DNA from: Bacteroidota bacterium
Lineage (GTDB): Bacteria > Bacteroidota > Bacteroidia > Chitinophagales > LD1
Assembly: GCA_016715625.1 (NCBI GenBank)
Contig: JADJZU010000002.1
Location: 124,001 to 188,000 of the forward strand
Length of the DNA stretch: 64,000 nucleotides
Direction of reading: 5' to 3'
In this document: positions 53,973-63,462 of the stretch, one piece after another
How the letters are laid out: each line of letters begins with the position of its first letter
Numbering within the stretch: position 1 is the stretch's first letter
Position numbers and translations under genes: made by a program
Notes under the pieces: model-generated
The model's database searches: none
What the model was told of the DNA's origin: nothing
Seen by the model: the letters and a program-made list of their open reading frames with translations, nothing else

Positions 53973-54530
53973 CTAACCTCCGTCTATCAAAATTTTTGCA
54001 CGAAGGATGCTCGCCACCGATAGGGCATCTCTGATCTCTCCCCGAAGCACCATCTCATACACCTCTGCAAAAGGAACTTTTCGTATCGCCAGTTCCTCAT
54101 CTTCTTCCGGTGCCTCACCCACATAGCTAAGCCCGCGGGCTATATAGCTATACGAAACCTCATCTGTGCACGAGTTAGAAAGCTGCATCTCCAATATCAA
54201 CTCCATCTTCTCCGCCTTCAAGCCCACTTCCTCATGCAATTCACGATGTGCTGTTGCCACTGGCGAAGTGCCCTCGGGGCATCCTCCCTCCACAATCTCC
54301 CATTCATAACTATCCAGCGGGTAACGATACTGCCCCACAATCCAGGTATAGTTGTTCACATCTAGCGGAATCACCGCCACCGCATGTGTCTTAAAATGCA
54401 CCACCCCATAAATTCCATCTTTGCCCGCAGGATTCTTCACCTGGTCTTCCGTAATCTTTATCCAGGGGTTGTCATACTTCACCTCCCCCGATAGTTTAGT
54501 CCACGGGTTATGTGCCTCATTCTTTTTCAT
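53973..54530 (-). CDS. NUDIX hydrolase (ADP-ribose pyrophosphatase-like)
   Basis: 185 residues. The Nudix box lies in EGGCPEGTSPVATAHRELHEEVGLKA, with the REXXEE core as RELHEEVG. Flanking sequence (VVHFKTHAVAVIPLD, GQYRYPLDSYEWEIVEGG, and TDEVSYSYIARGLS) matches ADP-ribose or nucleoside-diphosphate-sugar pyrophosphatases. Cytoplasmic. It follows the beta-barrel gene by 15 bp. Confidence 0.9.
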   Translation of the reverse strand: MKKNEAHNPWTKLSGEVKYDNPWIKITEDQVKNPAGKDGIYGVVHFKTHAVAVIPLDVNNYTWIVGQYRYPLDSYEWEIVEGGCPEGTSPVATAHRELHEEVGLKAEKMELILEMQLSNSCTDEVSYSYIARGLSYVGEAPEEDEELAIRKVPFAEVYEMVLRGEIRDALSVASILRAKILIDGG

Positions 54531-54545
54531 CAGCCGGTAAGTAGT

Positions 54546-55325
54546 CTACGATTTTTTATGAATCCGGAAGCCCAGTTTCAGCCCAAGCGATACATTGTAA
54601 AAGCCGCCATTATCGGTCCTGAACAGTTGATTGTCTTTGTTCAATCGGGCCAGATCCAAAAACAAAATCTGCGGCCCCACAAACATATCGGCTGCTTCGC
54701 TTATCTCCAACTCTCCACCCAAATAAATGCTCCATCCAAAAGAGGCGTTTTGCTTCATGGCGCTTAGGCTCAATTTATTTATTCCGGAGTTGGAACTGGT
54801 TACATCGCCCAACGCATCATACGATTTGGCAAAGGAAGTACTATACAGCGGAATATAAAACTCAGGCCCGGTGGCAAACTCAAACGAACATTTTTTCATA
54901 CGCTTGTATAAGTGTGCATATACCGGAATCGTCAGATAAGCTACATGCCCGTAGTTTCGCGAGCTGATATATAAATCACCGCCCAGGGGTGCCGTTTTCG
55001 TTTGATTAAAATAACCTTGCATACGATAGTTCAGTCCGGCTGACACACTTATAATATGCAAGGGCCTGAACATATATTGCCCGCCAATATTGAATCCCAC
55101 AAAAGGCATTCTGTTGTCGTAAGGCTCAGAAGAAATGTTATTGATTTTCCCTTTGCTGTAAATAAAATAATCGGTGCTTGGGGCCATCGTAAACTCAAAA
55201 CTGTGTATATGGAATTTTCGCTTTCCTTTCTCGCTTTTCGCATCCTTGCTAACGGCAGTTTTAGCATCCTGTGCGTTGGCACATACAAAGGCAATCATTA
55301 ACAGGGGCAGTAGTATGTTTTTCAT
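54546..55325 (-). CDS. outer-membrane beta-barrel protein
   Basis: 259 residues from the ATG at 55325, where a signal peptide starts (MKNILLPLLMIAFVCANAQ). After a short charged stretch the sequence alternates beta-strands with aromatic residues (FVGFNIGGQYMFRPLHIISVSAGLNYRMQGYF, broken into strands; VAYLTIPVYAHLYKRM; FGWSIYLGGELEI) and ends in LGLKLGFRIHKKS. It resembles PorT-like eight-stranded barrels of the phylum, although I cannot assign it to PorT itself. It is 41 bp downstream of the T9SS subtilase. Confidence 0.78.
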   Translation of the reverse strand: MKNILLPLLMIAFVCANAQDAKTAVSKDAKSEKGKRKFHIHSFEFTMAPSTDYFIYSKGKINNISSEPYDNRMPFVGFNIGGQYMFRPLHIISVSAGLNYRMQGYFNQTKTAPLGGDLYISSRNYGHVAYLTIPVYAHLYKRMKKCSFEFATGPEFYIPLYSTSFAKSYDALGDVTSSNSGINKLSLSAMKQNASFGWSIYLGGELEISEAADMFVGPQILFLDLARLNKDNQLFRTDNGGFYNVSLGLKLGFRIHKKS

Positions 55326-55366
55326 ATTCTTTGTTTTTGGTGATGTGAATGTAGGCAAATCATGCA

Positions 55367-57721
55367 CTAGTTAATCCTCAGTTTACCCGACTTTAGCACA
55401 GCGTTTTGGTTGATAAGTTGATAGCCATAAACACCCGCTGATAAGTTCTTGGTGTCCAGTATCAAACTGTTATGACCGCCCAGCTGAAGTTCCTGTAATG
55501 TTTCGCCCAGTAGATTCACTATCCGGATAGACATGTTCTGGGTAGCAGCATTCCTAATTGAAAAAACAGTGTAATCATTAGCCGGGTTGGGAGTCACACT
55601 CATCAGCAATGGGTTCTCCTGATATGTCAATCCGGTGTTGTAGGTGCAGCTGCCATTGTTGATGTTAGCCGCAGGGTTATAATTATCAGCTGTTGAATCG
55701 GTGCATCCATACACTTTGGCTACACAACCACCACTGTCAATATTGGCTAACGGCTGGTAATTAAGACAAGCCGTATCCTGTGCACCATATACGATGTTGT
55801 CGTACGTTAGCATCGCAAACGCATTCACTTTTCCGTTTCCATACTCCGGGTTGCTAATTGCAGTGGTAAAGCTGTCGCGGAGCGCGGTCCATAGCAGCAG
55901 TTGCTTTATCTCGTTATAGTCGGCAGTCGGTCTCTTTTCAAGATAGAGCGCTGCCACCCCCGCTACAATAGGCGAAGCCATAGATGTGCCACCATTACGA
56001 ATATGCTTTTTGGTAATGGAAACCTTTACGCGGTTTTGTGGCGCGGTGGCCAGAGAAATAAAACCGGCTTCTCCTGTGGCAATGGTTGTGCTGCCGGTGG
56101 CCATCACATCAGGTTTCAATCGGCCATCGCGGGTGGGACCAAAACTTGAAGTGGCAAATCGCTTACCCACCGTTTCGTTGTAGGGCGCTTGTGTCAAGTC
56201 CACATAGTTGGAGTCGCGGTCTATGTAGCCGGCCTGGTTACTGTAATTGCCCACCGTAATCACCTTATCGCTACACTGCCAGCTCGACACAATGGTTTTC
56301 AAACTATCAGGGTATCGGTAAGATGTGCTATCGCCTATCAGATTGCCATAGCTGCGCATATCCGCACTACCAATCAATGCGCTGCTGCTCCACAAATCAA
56401 ATCTGCCACTCCCGCTGGTTTGCAGTCGAAATACATAACTGCTGCTCGCAGGCGTAATCAAAAACTCCACATGGTATCTCCCTTCATCCAGCGTGGCATT
56501 CATGCTTATTTGCCCAATAAGGGTAGTGCCTTGATACAGATTCCGGTTAAGAACAACCGAAGTGCCCGGAGGCGGATTGAAATCGGTGAGAATGTTGAGG
56601 TAATCAATTCTGCCCAGGTTAACCCCTGCTGCATTGTGTGCCCCCACAGCAAATCGGGCATTTTTAAATTCAGCCGTATCGGCCCACAAATCAAAGTACA
56701 CTTCGTTAAAAGCCGTATTCACATTAAAGTAAGTAAAGGCAGAGTCCGAGGGTATGTTATACGACAAATGGTGAGGTATATGCCCCCCGTTGCCGCCTGC
56801 GGCTACCAGCACACGTCCCTTGCGTTCATCCAATAAATATTCGATGGCTTCTGTGGCCAGGTCTTTTCCATCATGCGAGCCATAGTAAGTGCCAATAGAA
56901 GTATTGATAACACAAGGCTTGCCCAGCGCATCGGCCTTCTTGAAAATGTAATCTACTGCATCAGCCACATTGGACAGAAAGTTGCCATCGTTTTTAACGC
57001 GCACCGCTACAATTTCTGTTTCAGGTGCCACACCTGTCAGCTTATTTTCATAAATAGTGCCGCGGGTCGATAAACTATTGCCCGCAGCTATACCGGCTAC
57101 ACAAGTGTCATGTCCAAAATCGTTAGCAGGCGGCACATGGGCACAATTTCCGTTGTCAATATCGATCCAACTCCATTGGTTTCCATATTGGTAAGGCATG
57201 GGTGAATTACTGCCCGATGCCACCTGATCCCAGATATATCGTATGCGTGTGGTGCTGTCGGTCGGCTTTCTAAAATCGCCATGCTGCCAATAAATCCCCC
57301 CATCTATAATCCCCATCACTACGCCTTTGCCCGTGTAAGCCTGCGTCAGCGGAGCATAACCCGATAAAATGCTGTCAATGTTATTGCGGATTCTGGCCGT
57401 GTCCATCAATGCGGTACCCCGGGCCGAGGTGTTCTCAATCTTCATTACATCGCTATGGTTGGCAAAAGCAATCAATTGCTCCTCAGGAATCTCGATGGAG
57501 GATATGTCGGCATAGCCAAATTTGTATACGCCAGATATCTGCTCCGTGAGAGCTTTTATTTTATTTAAATCCCCGCTAACCAACAAGGGCATCCGTTCTT
57601 TACGGACCACTCCGTTTTTCAATCGGAGGTAGAGTCGCAGGTCCAGCTTGGTAGTCTCTTGCGCAAAAACAAAAGAAGGAGCAATCAGCACAAGGCAGGC
57701 GAGTAGAAAAGCTCGGGTCAT
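55367..57721 (-). CDS. S8 subtilisin-like peptidase with T9SS type A sorting domain
   Basis: 784 residues from the ATG at 57721, which starts a signal peptide (MTRAFLLACLVLIAPSFVFAQ); a longer frame lacks support. The catalytic triad is Asp140 (GIIDGGIYW), His204 (DFGHDTCVAG) and Ser near 580 (GTSMASPIVAG). Between them is a long insert with a beta-sandwich-like region (about 395-500). After the peptidase come two CxDxxAxNYxxxANxxxGxC repeats (GCTDSTADNYNPAANINNGSC) and a type A sorting domain (VTPNPANDYTVFSI, SAGVYGYQLIN). Expected on the cell surface or released. First of a run with the barrel, NUDIX and radical SAM genes. Confidence 0.92.
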   Translation of the reverse strand: MTRAFLLACLVLIAPSFVFAQETTKLDLRLYLRLKNGVVRKERMPLLVSGDLNKIKALTEQISGVYKFGYADISSIEIPEEQLIAFANHSDVMKIENTSARGTALMDTARIRNNIDSILSGYAPLTQAYTGKGVVMGIIDGGIYWQHGDFRKPTDSTTRIRYIWDQVASGSNSPMPYQYGNQWSWIDIDNGNCAHVPPANDFGHDTCVAGIAAGNSLSTRGTIYENKLTGVAPETEIVAVRVKNDGNFLSNVADAVDYIFKKADALGKPCVINTSIGTYYGSHDGKDLATEAIEYLLDERKGRVLVAAGGNGGHIPHHLSYNIPSDSAFTYFNVNTAFNEVYFDLWADTAEFKNARFAVGAHNAAGVNLGRIDYLNILTDFNPPPGTSVVLNRNLYQGTTLIGQISMNATLDEGRYHVEFLITPASSSYVFRLQTSGSGRFDLWSSSALIGSADMRSYGNLIGDSTSYRYPDSLKTIVSSWQCSDKVITVGNYSNQAGYIDRDSNYVDLTQAPYNETVGKRFATSSFGPTRDGRLKPDVMATGSTTIATGEAGFISLATAPQNRVKVSITKKHIRNGGTSMASPIVAGVAALYLEKRPTADYNEIKQLLLWTALRDSFTTAISNPEYGNGKVNAFAMLTYDNIVYGAQDTACLNYQPLANIDSGGCVAKVYGCTDSTADNYNPAANINNGSCTYNTGLTYQENPLLMSVTPNPANDYTVFSIRNAATQNMSIRIVNLLGETLQELQLGGHNSLILDTKNLSAGVYGYQLINQNAVLKSGKLRIN

Positions 57722-57845
57722 AGCAATAGTATTGAGTAACAAGTTTACCCAAAATCTTCGGTAATTCAATCGGTATTTTTGATATGCAGCAATTATGCAG
57801 TATTTTGAAACCGAAAGTTTTGTTTCATTTTTTAATTCCTGTAAT

Positions 57846-58715
57846 ATGAGTCGCGAAACCCCTAAAAAGCAAGTAGTAAAAAACTTTGATTTCACGCCAC
57901 CCCCCAAAGCGTTCTTCCGAGCCTTTATAGCTCCATTCAAGTTTTATTTCGCCCCCCAATTTTACGGGCTCAAAGAGTTGGATTTGTCCCGGCCGGCACT
58001 CTTTGTAAGCAACCATACTATTTTGGGGGTGTTGGATGGTTACCCTTTTGGTATTGAGTTGTATTTGCGCAAAGGAGTGGTGCTGCGGGCTCTGGCCGAT
58101 TCCAATCATTACTATATTCCTGTATGGAAAGATTTAATAGCCGACCGCCTGGGCGTGGTAGAGGCATCGCGGGCAAACTGCTCAGCTTTGATGAAACGAG
58201 GCGATAGCATTTTGGTTTTTCCCGGAGGAACCAAAGAGATTTGTAAGAAAAGAGGTGAGGAGTATTTGCTAAAATGGAAAGACCGCACAGGTTTCGTCCG
58301 TCTGGCTATGGAACATGGCTACGACATTATACCAGTAGCCGCTGTAGGAGCCGAAGAAGCGTTTACTATCACCAGCGATGCCAACGATTTTCTCAAAACA
58401 CCTTTCGGGCAGTTTCTCAAATTTATCGGAGTGTCTCACATGTATTTTAAAGATGGAGATCTTATTCCGCCTACAGTGAAGGGCATTGGTAATACCATTA
58501 TTCCACGACCGGCAAAATTGTATTTCAGTTTTGGTAAGCGAATCTCCACCCGGAAATTCAGAAAACAATTTGATGACCCCGCCACACAGCAAATTGTAAA
58601 GGAGCAAGTGGAAAATGCACTCTTGACCGAATTCAAAAAGCTATTTGAAATAAGGCAAAAAGACACTGATCGCAGCAAATGGCGTAGGCTCTTAAATATG
58701 AAGAAGCCCGACTAG
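57846..58715 (+). CDS. lysophospholipid acyltransferase-family protein
   Basis: 289 residues from the ATG at 57846 (an ATG at 57795 is in frame but lacks support). The acyltransferase blocks are SNHTILGVLDGYPFG, ILVFPGGTKEICKKRG and VRLAMEHGYDIIPVAAVGAEEAF. Spacing between the block I His and Asp is six residues rather than the four of PlsC, and the FPGG(T/A)xE block is like TMEM68/DGAT2-related enzymes. So it may acylate glycerolipids, but an acceptor other than lysophosphatidate is likely. Convergent with the giant adhesin gene, 6 bp apart. Confidence 0.82.
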   Translation: MSRETPKKQVVKNFDFTPPPKAFFRAFIAPFKFYFAPQFYGLKELDLSRPALFVSNHTILGVLDGYPFGIELYLRKGVVLRALADSNHYYIPVWKDLIADRLGVVEASRANCSALMKRGDSILVFPGGTKEICKKRGEEYLLKWKDRTGFVRLAMEHGYDIIPVAAVGAEEAFTITSDANDFLKTPFGQFLKFIGVSHMYFKDGDLIPPTVKGIGNTIIPRPAKLYFSFGKRISTRKFRKQFDDPATQQIVKEQVENALLTEFKKLFEIRQKDTDRSKWRRLLNMKKPD

Positions 58716-58721
58716 GTTCGC

Positions 58722-61700
58722 TTACTTAACGATAGTTACAGAGCCTCTGTATTGGTTGTCGGTGTGATTGTTTATCCAAACAAACTCAGCCACGTATACA
58801 TAAACTCCCGGTGGCGCTGTAGTGCCTTTGTAAGTGCCATCCCATTTAAAGTTGATGTCGGTGCTTTCAAAAACCTTTTCACCAATCCGGTTAAACACCA
58901 TGATCTGAATCTGCTTAATGCCAGGTAAGTTGCCATAAATCATCCATTCATCGTTTGCGCCATCGCCATTAGGAGAAAAGGCATTGGGGATGAACAAGTC
59001 GTAGTTAGGTATCACCGTTACTGTTACTGCAGCACTTCCCATGCATCCGTTGGCCGTAGTCACAGTCACAGTATATTGTGTAGAATAATTACCACCAAAA
59101 GCCGGACTCGAACAATCATAGCAACTCAGTCCGTTGCCTGGTGCCCAATTATAGGTCAGGCTGCCCGATTGATTGGTAATGGCCTGTAACTGCACATTGT
59201 CGCCAAGTTGAACGGTTGTCGGGTCAGGACTGAGTGTAATCAAAACCGAATCCGGCTCCGAAATTGAAACTGCTGCAGTGGTGGAGCAGTTTTCTAAATC
59301 GGTAATGGTAACCGAATATTGACCCGCACTCAGGTTACTAAAAAGCCCGGTGCCATTTTGTTCACCGGTGGAAAAATCATAACTGTAGGCTGGTGTACCC
59401 CCGGTGGCGCTAATAATAACACTCCCATCAGTATAGCCATTACAAGAAGCATCGGTAGCGTTAGATTGGCCGCTAAGTTGACTTGGTTCCTGAACCAGTA
59501 CAGTTTCCAGTAGTGTACAATTGTTGAGGTCGCTGATGGTAATGTCATAGCTGCCGGCTGTTAGGTTGTTAGCGGTATTGGAAGAACTCACACTCGGAGA
59601 CCATGCAAAGTTGTAACCAGAAGTTCCACCTGTTGGGTTGGTTGTTATACTACCATCGCTCCCTCCAAAACAGCTGACTGCCTGCGGTTGCGAACTGGTG
59701 CTTAGCGGTGCCGCTGGCTCTGTAACCACAATGCTGGAAGTTGTAGTACAATTAACTGAATCAGTTACGGTAACGCCATAGTTGCCTGCAATAAGCGAAG
59801 TGGCTTGATTGCCGGAGGCTACAGCAGGGTTCCAGCTAAAGCTATAATTTGTTCCGGTGCCACCATTCACTGTCAGCGTTATATCTCCGGTAGCATCTCC
59901 AAAGCATAATACATCAGTATGTTGTTCTGTGATGTTGATGGCGCTTGGTTCATTGATAACAAAACTGGCTGTTTGATTGCACGAGAAGGCATCACTGGCG
60001 CTTACAGTATAGCTGCCGGCTAGCGGATTAATCGTTTGAAAATTTCCGGCATTGTTGCTCCATGTATAATTATAGGGACCCGTTCCACCCGATGGATTGG
60101 CTGTCACAGCGCCTGTGCCGCCAAAACAGAGAGCATCTATTGTTGTTACAGCCATTACAGGGGCTGGTGGTTCAGTAATTGCGATAGAGTCAACCGCACT
60201 ACATCCATTAACATCAGTAGCTGTTACTGCATAAGTGCCTGAAAGCAGATTGCTTATACTTCCAGGAAGGACGCCTCCGGGATTCCAGGTATAGGTTACA
60301 TTCCCGGTGGGGTTGGTAAATGTGGCTGTGGCTGTTCCATCTGCAGCACCGGCACATGGGTTGTTGGTGCCGGTAATGCTGAGCGTTTGAGGGCCGGGTT
60401 CGGTAATGGTTTCACTAAGGGCAACGGTACATCCGTTGGAGTCAATCAGGTTGCCACTATATGTGTTAGCGCTTAAGCCCGAGAGGGTAGTGGTACCGGC
60501 AGGAACAGGGTTACCTAAAAAACTGTAGGGAACAATTCCTCCGCTCACGTTGATAGTAATAGTGCCATCTGCAGCTCCGTTACATGATACGTTGGTGGAG
60601 GTAGTGCTGGCAGTCAAAACAGAATCGGGTTCCAGTAATGTGTCGGCTCCAATAAATGTGCAGTTGTATGCATCGGTTACTGTAAACTGATAAATGCCTG
60701 CCGGCAGGTTTTGAGCAACTCCACCACTTGCTGTGGACGGGCTCCAAGTATAATTGTAAGGCGTAGTGCCACCATTTACCAATAGAGCAATGGTTCCGGT
60801 ATTTTGTCCTTTACATAGAACATGAATAAGTGTATCGTTATATGTCAGTTGAGGAGCACCTGACACAACTCCGGCTGCTGACACACTGCAATTTTTACTG
60901 TCTGTCACTGTCAGGTCATAATTACCGGCAACCAAATTCAAATTTGCTGAATCCGTTACAAAATTACTCCATTGATAATTGTAAGGAGGGGTTCCACCGG
61001 ATATATCAGCAACAGCGCGACCTTTACCTGAGTAGTAGCAACTGTCATAAAAAGTTAACACGCCCAAAGAGAGTGACGGAAGTCCGGTAATTATATCGGA
61101 TGCTGATGCTGTACAATTTGCGCCATCTGTTACTGTAACAGATATATTGCCGGGAGGAAGATTGTTTGCTAATGGATTATTAGGTTGCCCCCCGCTCCAG
61201 TTATAGTTATATGGAGTAATACCACCGGATGTTACGGAAGCAAGCGCTTGACCATCGTCTACGCCAGCGCAGGAAATGCCTACGGTAGACAGACTTAGAA
61301 GTACTGGAATCGCAGGATTTACTGTTAAAGTGCCTGTGAAATTTTGAGAATTACCATCCGTGTAATTGTAAGTATAGTTTCCTGGAGCTAATCCTGTAAT
61401 TGTTGCCCCGGTTCCACCATTGCTCCAGGTGATATTAATAGGAGGAACTCCTCCAGTAACGGTTACAGTTGCCGTTCCGTCATTCACATTTCCGCAAATC
61501 TGATTGGTTGCACTGGCACTTAGTGTATACCCACATGGTAACGAGCCAATGGTTGCCGTGTATTGTAACACACTAGAGCCTCCTTGGTATTGTAATGTTG
61601 CAGAACATCCATTAAAGTCCGTGAAATCAGCTATATAAAATCCCGGAGCTAATCCGGTAGCAGTATAACCGGCTATACCAGCCCAGTTTACCCCCTGATA

Positions 61701-62933
61701 GGGAGGAGTGCCACCTGTAATTGAAATGGTTGCTGTGCCGTTATTTTGGTTACAGCTAGCATCGGTAGTTGAAACAGATGCTGCAAGTGGCGGAGGTTGA
61801 TTTACTGTATATATTCCACTGGCGCTGCAAAAACCATCAGTTACCGAAACACTATAGTTCCCGGCTGTGGCTCCTAATAAAACCGGCCCTACCGTTCCGT
61901 TACTCCAGTTGTATGAGTAATTTCCAAATCCCCCGGTTGAGGAAACAGTTATACCACCATTACTTCCACCATTGCAAAGCGGTTGGGTAATGGAGGGGGT
62001 AATAGCGATGGGCGCGCCCACTTGTATTGTTCTCGTTTTTACAGCAGTACAGCCTCCTAAATCCACAACAGTAAGTGTTACCGTATAGGTTCCCGGTGTG
62101 GTGTATACATGGCTTACATTAATGTTGTTTAATGTTGGATTACTAATTGGAATTACGGTTCCATCGCCAAAATTCCAGGTGGCACTTTGATAATCTACAG
62201 TTCCGGATGCACATGGACTGGCAAAAACAATGCTGGTTGTATCGCCAATGCATATTTTTTGCGGTAAAGTAAAATCAACAAACAAGTCATACTGGAAGTT
62301 GCTGTAAATACAATCAGATTGAGAGTAATTATAAAATCCAAATCTTCCCGGTTTAAAGCAATCTTGCCGATCAAAAGTCAATACTCCGTCAACATAGATC
62401 TGTGCACGGGTATAAGTCAAGTAAAGCTCAAAAGCGTGGTTAGTTCCGGTATTCCACCCGGCACTTCCGAAACTGTTTTGAATTACAGTAAACTCCGGAG
62501 AGTTCTGATGGTCCCAAAAAGTTGGTGTGTAATTGCCCGGTGGGATTACGCCATTTACACGGCATAAAGATTTTCCGCTTGATGCACCGCCTTGTTGCTC
62601 TTGTTTCCAGTCAAAAAGCCACATATCAAAACTATCAGTAGCCCCCATTGGATTATCGTAGCTGAATACGAATCCCATCCAGTCGTTATCGGTGTCTATC
62701 GAACGAAAATTACCTGTTACATGCACATTGATCAAATCATTGGGCGATAGGTAAAAGGTAGGATTGCCATTGACGCTTTGATACACGGTGGAACCGCCAC
62801 CCTGTACCGACCAGTTACCGTTAGCTGGTTGTCCGCCTTGTACCCATGTATTGAAGTTTACGTTAGTGATACACTGAGCGGAAACATGTATACTAAACCA
62901 GGAAATGAAAATCAGAGGTAAAAGTTTCTTCAT
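58722..62933 (-). CDS. giant surface protein with SprB repeats and gliding-motility C-terminal (T9SS type B) domain
   Basis: 1403 residues from the ATG at 62933, the start of the signal peptide MKKLLPLIFISWFSIHVSAQ. An N-terminal lectin/thrombospondin-C-like domain (about 20-220; DNDWMGFVFSY, FELYLTYTRAQIYVDGVL) is followed by a PKD domain (about 235-305; WNFGDGT, VYTTPGTYTVTLTV), twelve SprB-type repeats (about 309-1228; each CNGxxDGxITxxxxGGTxPYxYxWS, AGxYxVTVTDxxxC), a second Ig/PKD-like module (YNWAPGNGLSCYDCSSP) and CHU_C from about 1308 (PNAFSPNGDGANDEW, YKGTTAPPGVYVYVAEFV). The plan is that of T9SS-exported adhesins such as SprB of gliding bacteria. Gliding by this organism is not shown by this alone. 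Confidence 0.92.
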   Translation of the reverse strand: MKKLLPLIFISWFSIHVSAQCITNVNFNTWVQGGQPANGNWSVQGGGSTVYQSVNGNPTFYLSPNDLINVHVTGNFRSIDTDNDWMGFVFSYDNPMGATDSFDMWLFDWKQEQQGGASSGKSLCRVNGVIPPGNYTPTFWDHQNSPEFTVIQNSFGSAGWNTGTNHAFELYLTYTRAQIYVDGVLTFDRQDCFKPGRFGFYNYSQSDCIYSNFQYDLFVDFTLPQKICIGDTTSIVFASPCASGTVDYQSATWNFGDGTVIPISNPTLNNINVSHVYTTPGTYTVTLTVVDLGGCTAVKTRTIQVGAPIAITPSITQPLCNGGSNGGITVSSTGGFGNYSYNWSNGTVGPVLLGATAGNYSVSVTDGFCSASGIYTVNQPPPLAASVSTTDASCNQNNGTATISITGGTPPYQGVNWAGIAGYTATGLAPGFYIADFTDFNGCSATLQYQGGSSVLQYTATIGSLPCGYTLSASATNQICGNVNDGTATVTVTGGVPPINITWSNGGTGATITGLAPGNYTYNYTDGNSQNFTGTLTVNPAIPVLLSLSTVGISCAGVDDGQALASVTSGGITPYNYNWSGGQPNNPLANNLPPGNISVTVTDGANCTASASDIITGLPSLSLGVLTFYDSCYYSGKGRAVADISGGTPPYNYQWSNFVTDSANLNLVAGNYDLTVTDSKNCSVSAAGVVSGAPQLTYNDTLIHVLCKGQNTGTIALLVNGGTTPYNYTWSPSTASGGVAQNLPAGIYQFTVTDAYNCTFIGADTLLEPDSVLTASTTSTNVSCNGAADGTITINVSGGIVPYSFLGNPVPAGTTTLSGLSANTYSGNLIDSNGCTVALSETITEPGPQTLSITGTNNPCAGAADGTATATFTNPTGNVTYTWNPGGVLPGSISNLLSGTYAVTATDVNGCSAVDSIAITEPPAPVMAVTTIDALCFGGTGAVTANPSGGTGPYNYTWSNNAGNFQTINPLAGSYTVSASDAFSCNQTASFVINEPSAINITEQHTDVLCFGDATGDITLTVNGGTGTNYSFSWNPAVASGNQATSLIAGNYGVTVTDSVNCTTTSSIVVTEPAAPLSTSSQPQAVSCFGGSDGSITTNPTGGTSGYNFAWSPSVSSSNTANNLTAGSYDITISDLNNCTLLETVLVQEPSQLSGQSNATDASCNGYTDGSVIISATGGTPAYSYDFSTGEQNGTGLFSNLSAGQYSVTITDLENCSTTAAVSISEPDSVLITLSPDPTTVQLGDNVQLQAITNQSGSLTYNWAPGNGLSCYDCSSPAFGGNYSTQYTVTVTTANGCMGSAAVTVTVIPNYDLFIPNAFSPNGDGANDEWMIYGNLPGIKQIQIMVFNRIGEKVFESTDINFKWDGTYKGTTAPPGVYVYVAEFVWINNHTDNQYRGSVTIVK
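59250..62010 (-). repeat. twelve diverged in-frame SprB-type coding repeats
   Basis: Each unit is about 210-275 bp and codes for one 70-92-residue module. The second unit is longest, with an extra segment. At DNA level the units share only short strings (for example the segment for GGTxPYNYxWS), so they are old and not prone to easy recombination. Confidence 0.75.
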
Positions 62934-63052
62934 ATAGATAGCTTTATAAGTATGTGGGATGAATTTACTTTTTTTGATAAGAACTCCACTGCGCACCATC
63001 ATTAGCTGCATAAACAAAAATAAAAGACGCTATAAACTTACTTACAGTTGTT

Positions 63053-63460
63053 TTATTGTTTTTTTACCCAAATAGAGTTTGCTGTTCTGTCGGTTTTCAG
63101 AAACTCATCGTTCATATAGCTGATGATGTTAGCCGTTTGTACCTCATCGAGTTTAATACCATACATGGGTTGGTCAAATAATTGACCATTTACAGTAATC
63201 GGCCTGCTAATTCCATTGGTAATCCAACAAGGTAATGAGTCGAAATTCGTAGAAGCAAAGTCCGCTTGTGCCAGCGGAGGCACCAGCGATCTTATCCCTT
63301 CTCCTTTTTCGCCATGGCATTGTTCACAATGTTTCGTATAAAGGGGTTTACCCGGGTGTTGTATCGTGCCATGGGTAGCCACGTTAATTACGAAAACTCC
63401 AATGATGATTACAATGATTAAAGGAGCCAGATACTTGATATAAGTAGAGTAGGTGTACAT
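63053..63460 (-). CDS. membrane-anchored c-type cytochrome
   Basis: 135 residues from the ATG at 63460; a longer frame would run into the end of lptD. An N-terminal membrane helix (YLAPLIIVIIIGVFVINVA) is followed by a periplasmic monohaem cytochrome c domain with haem motif CEQCH, and a Met ligand probably in DQPMYGIKLDE. Electron carrier of the envelope; partner oxidase or dehydrogenase is unknown. It starts 2 bp after the lptD stop. Confidence 0.9.
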   Translation of the reverse strand: MYTYSTYIKYLAPLIIVIIIGVFVINVATHGTIQHPGKPLYTKHCEQCHGEKGEGIRSLVPPLAQADFASTNFDSLPCWITNGISRPITVNGQLFDQPMYGIKLDEVQTANIISYMNDEFLKTDRTANSIWVKKQ

Positions 63461-63462
63461 AG

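Noticed and set aside
56189..56836. 215-codon frame on the plus strand inside the subtilase gene
   Set aside because: No recognisable motif, and the opposite strand codes for a clear S8 peptidase with intact triad.
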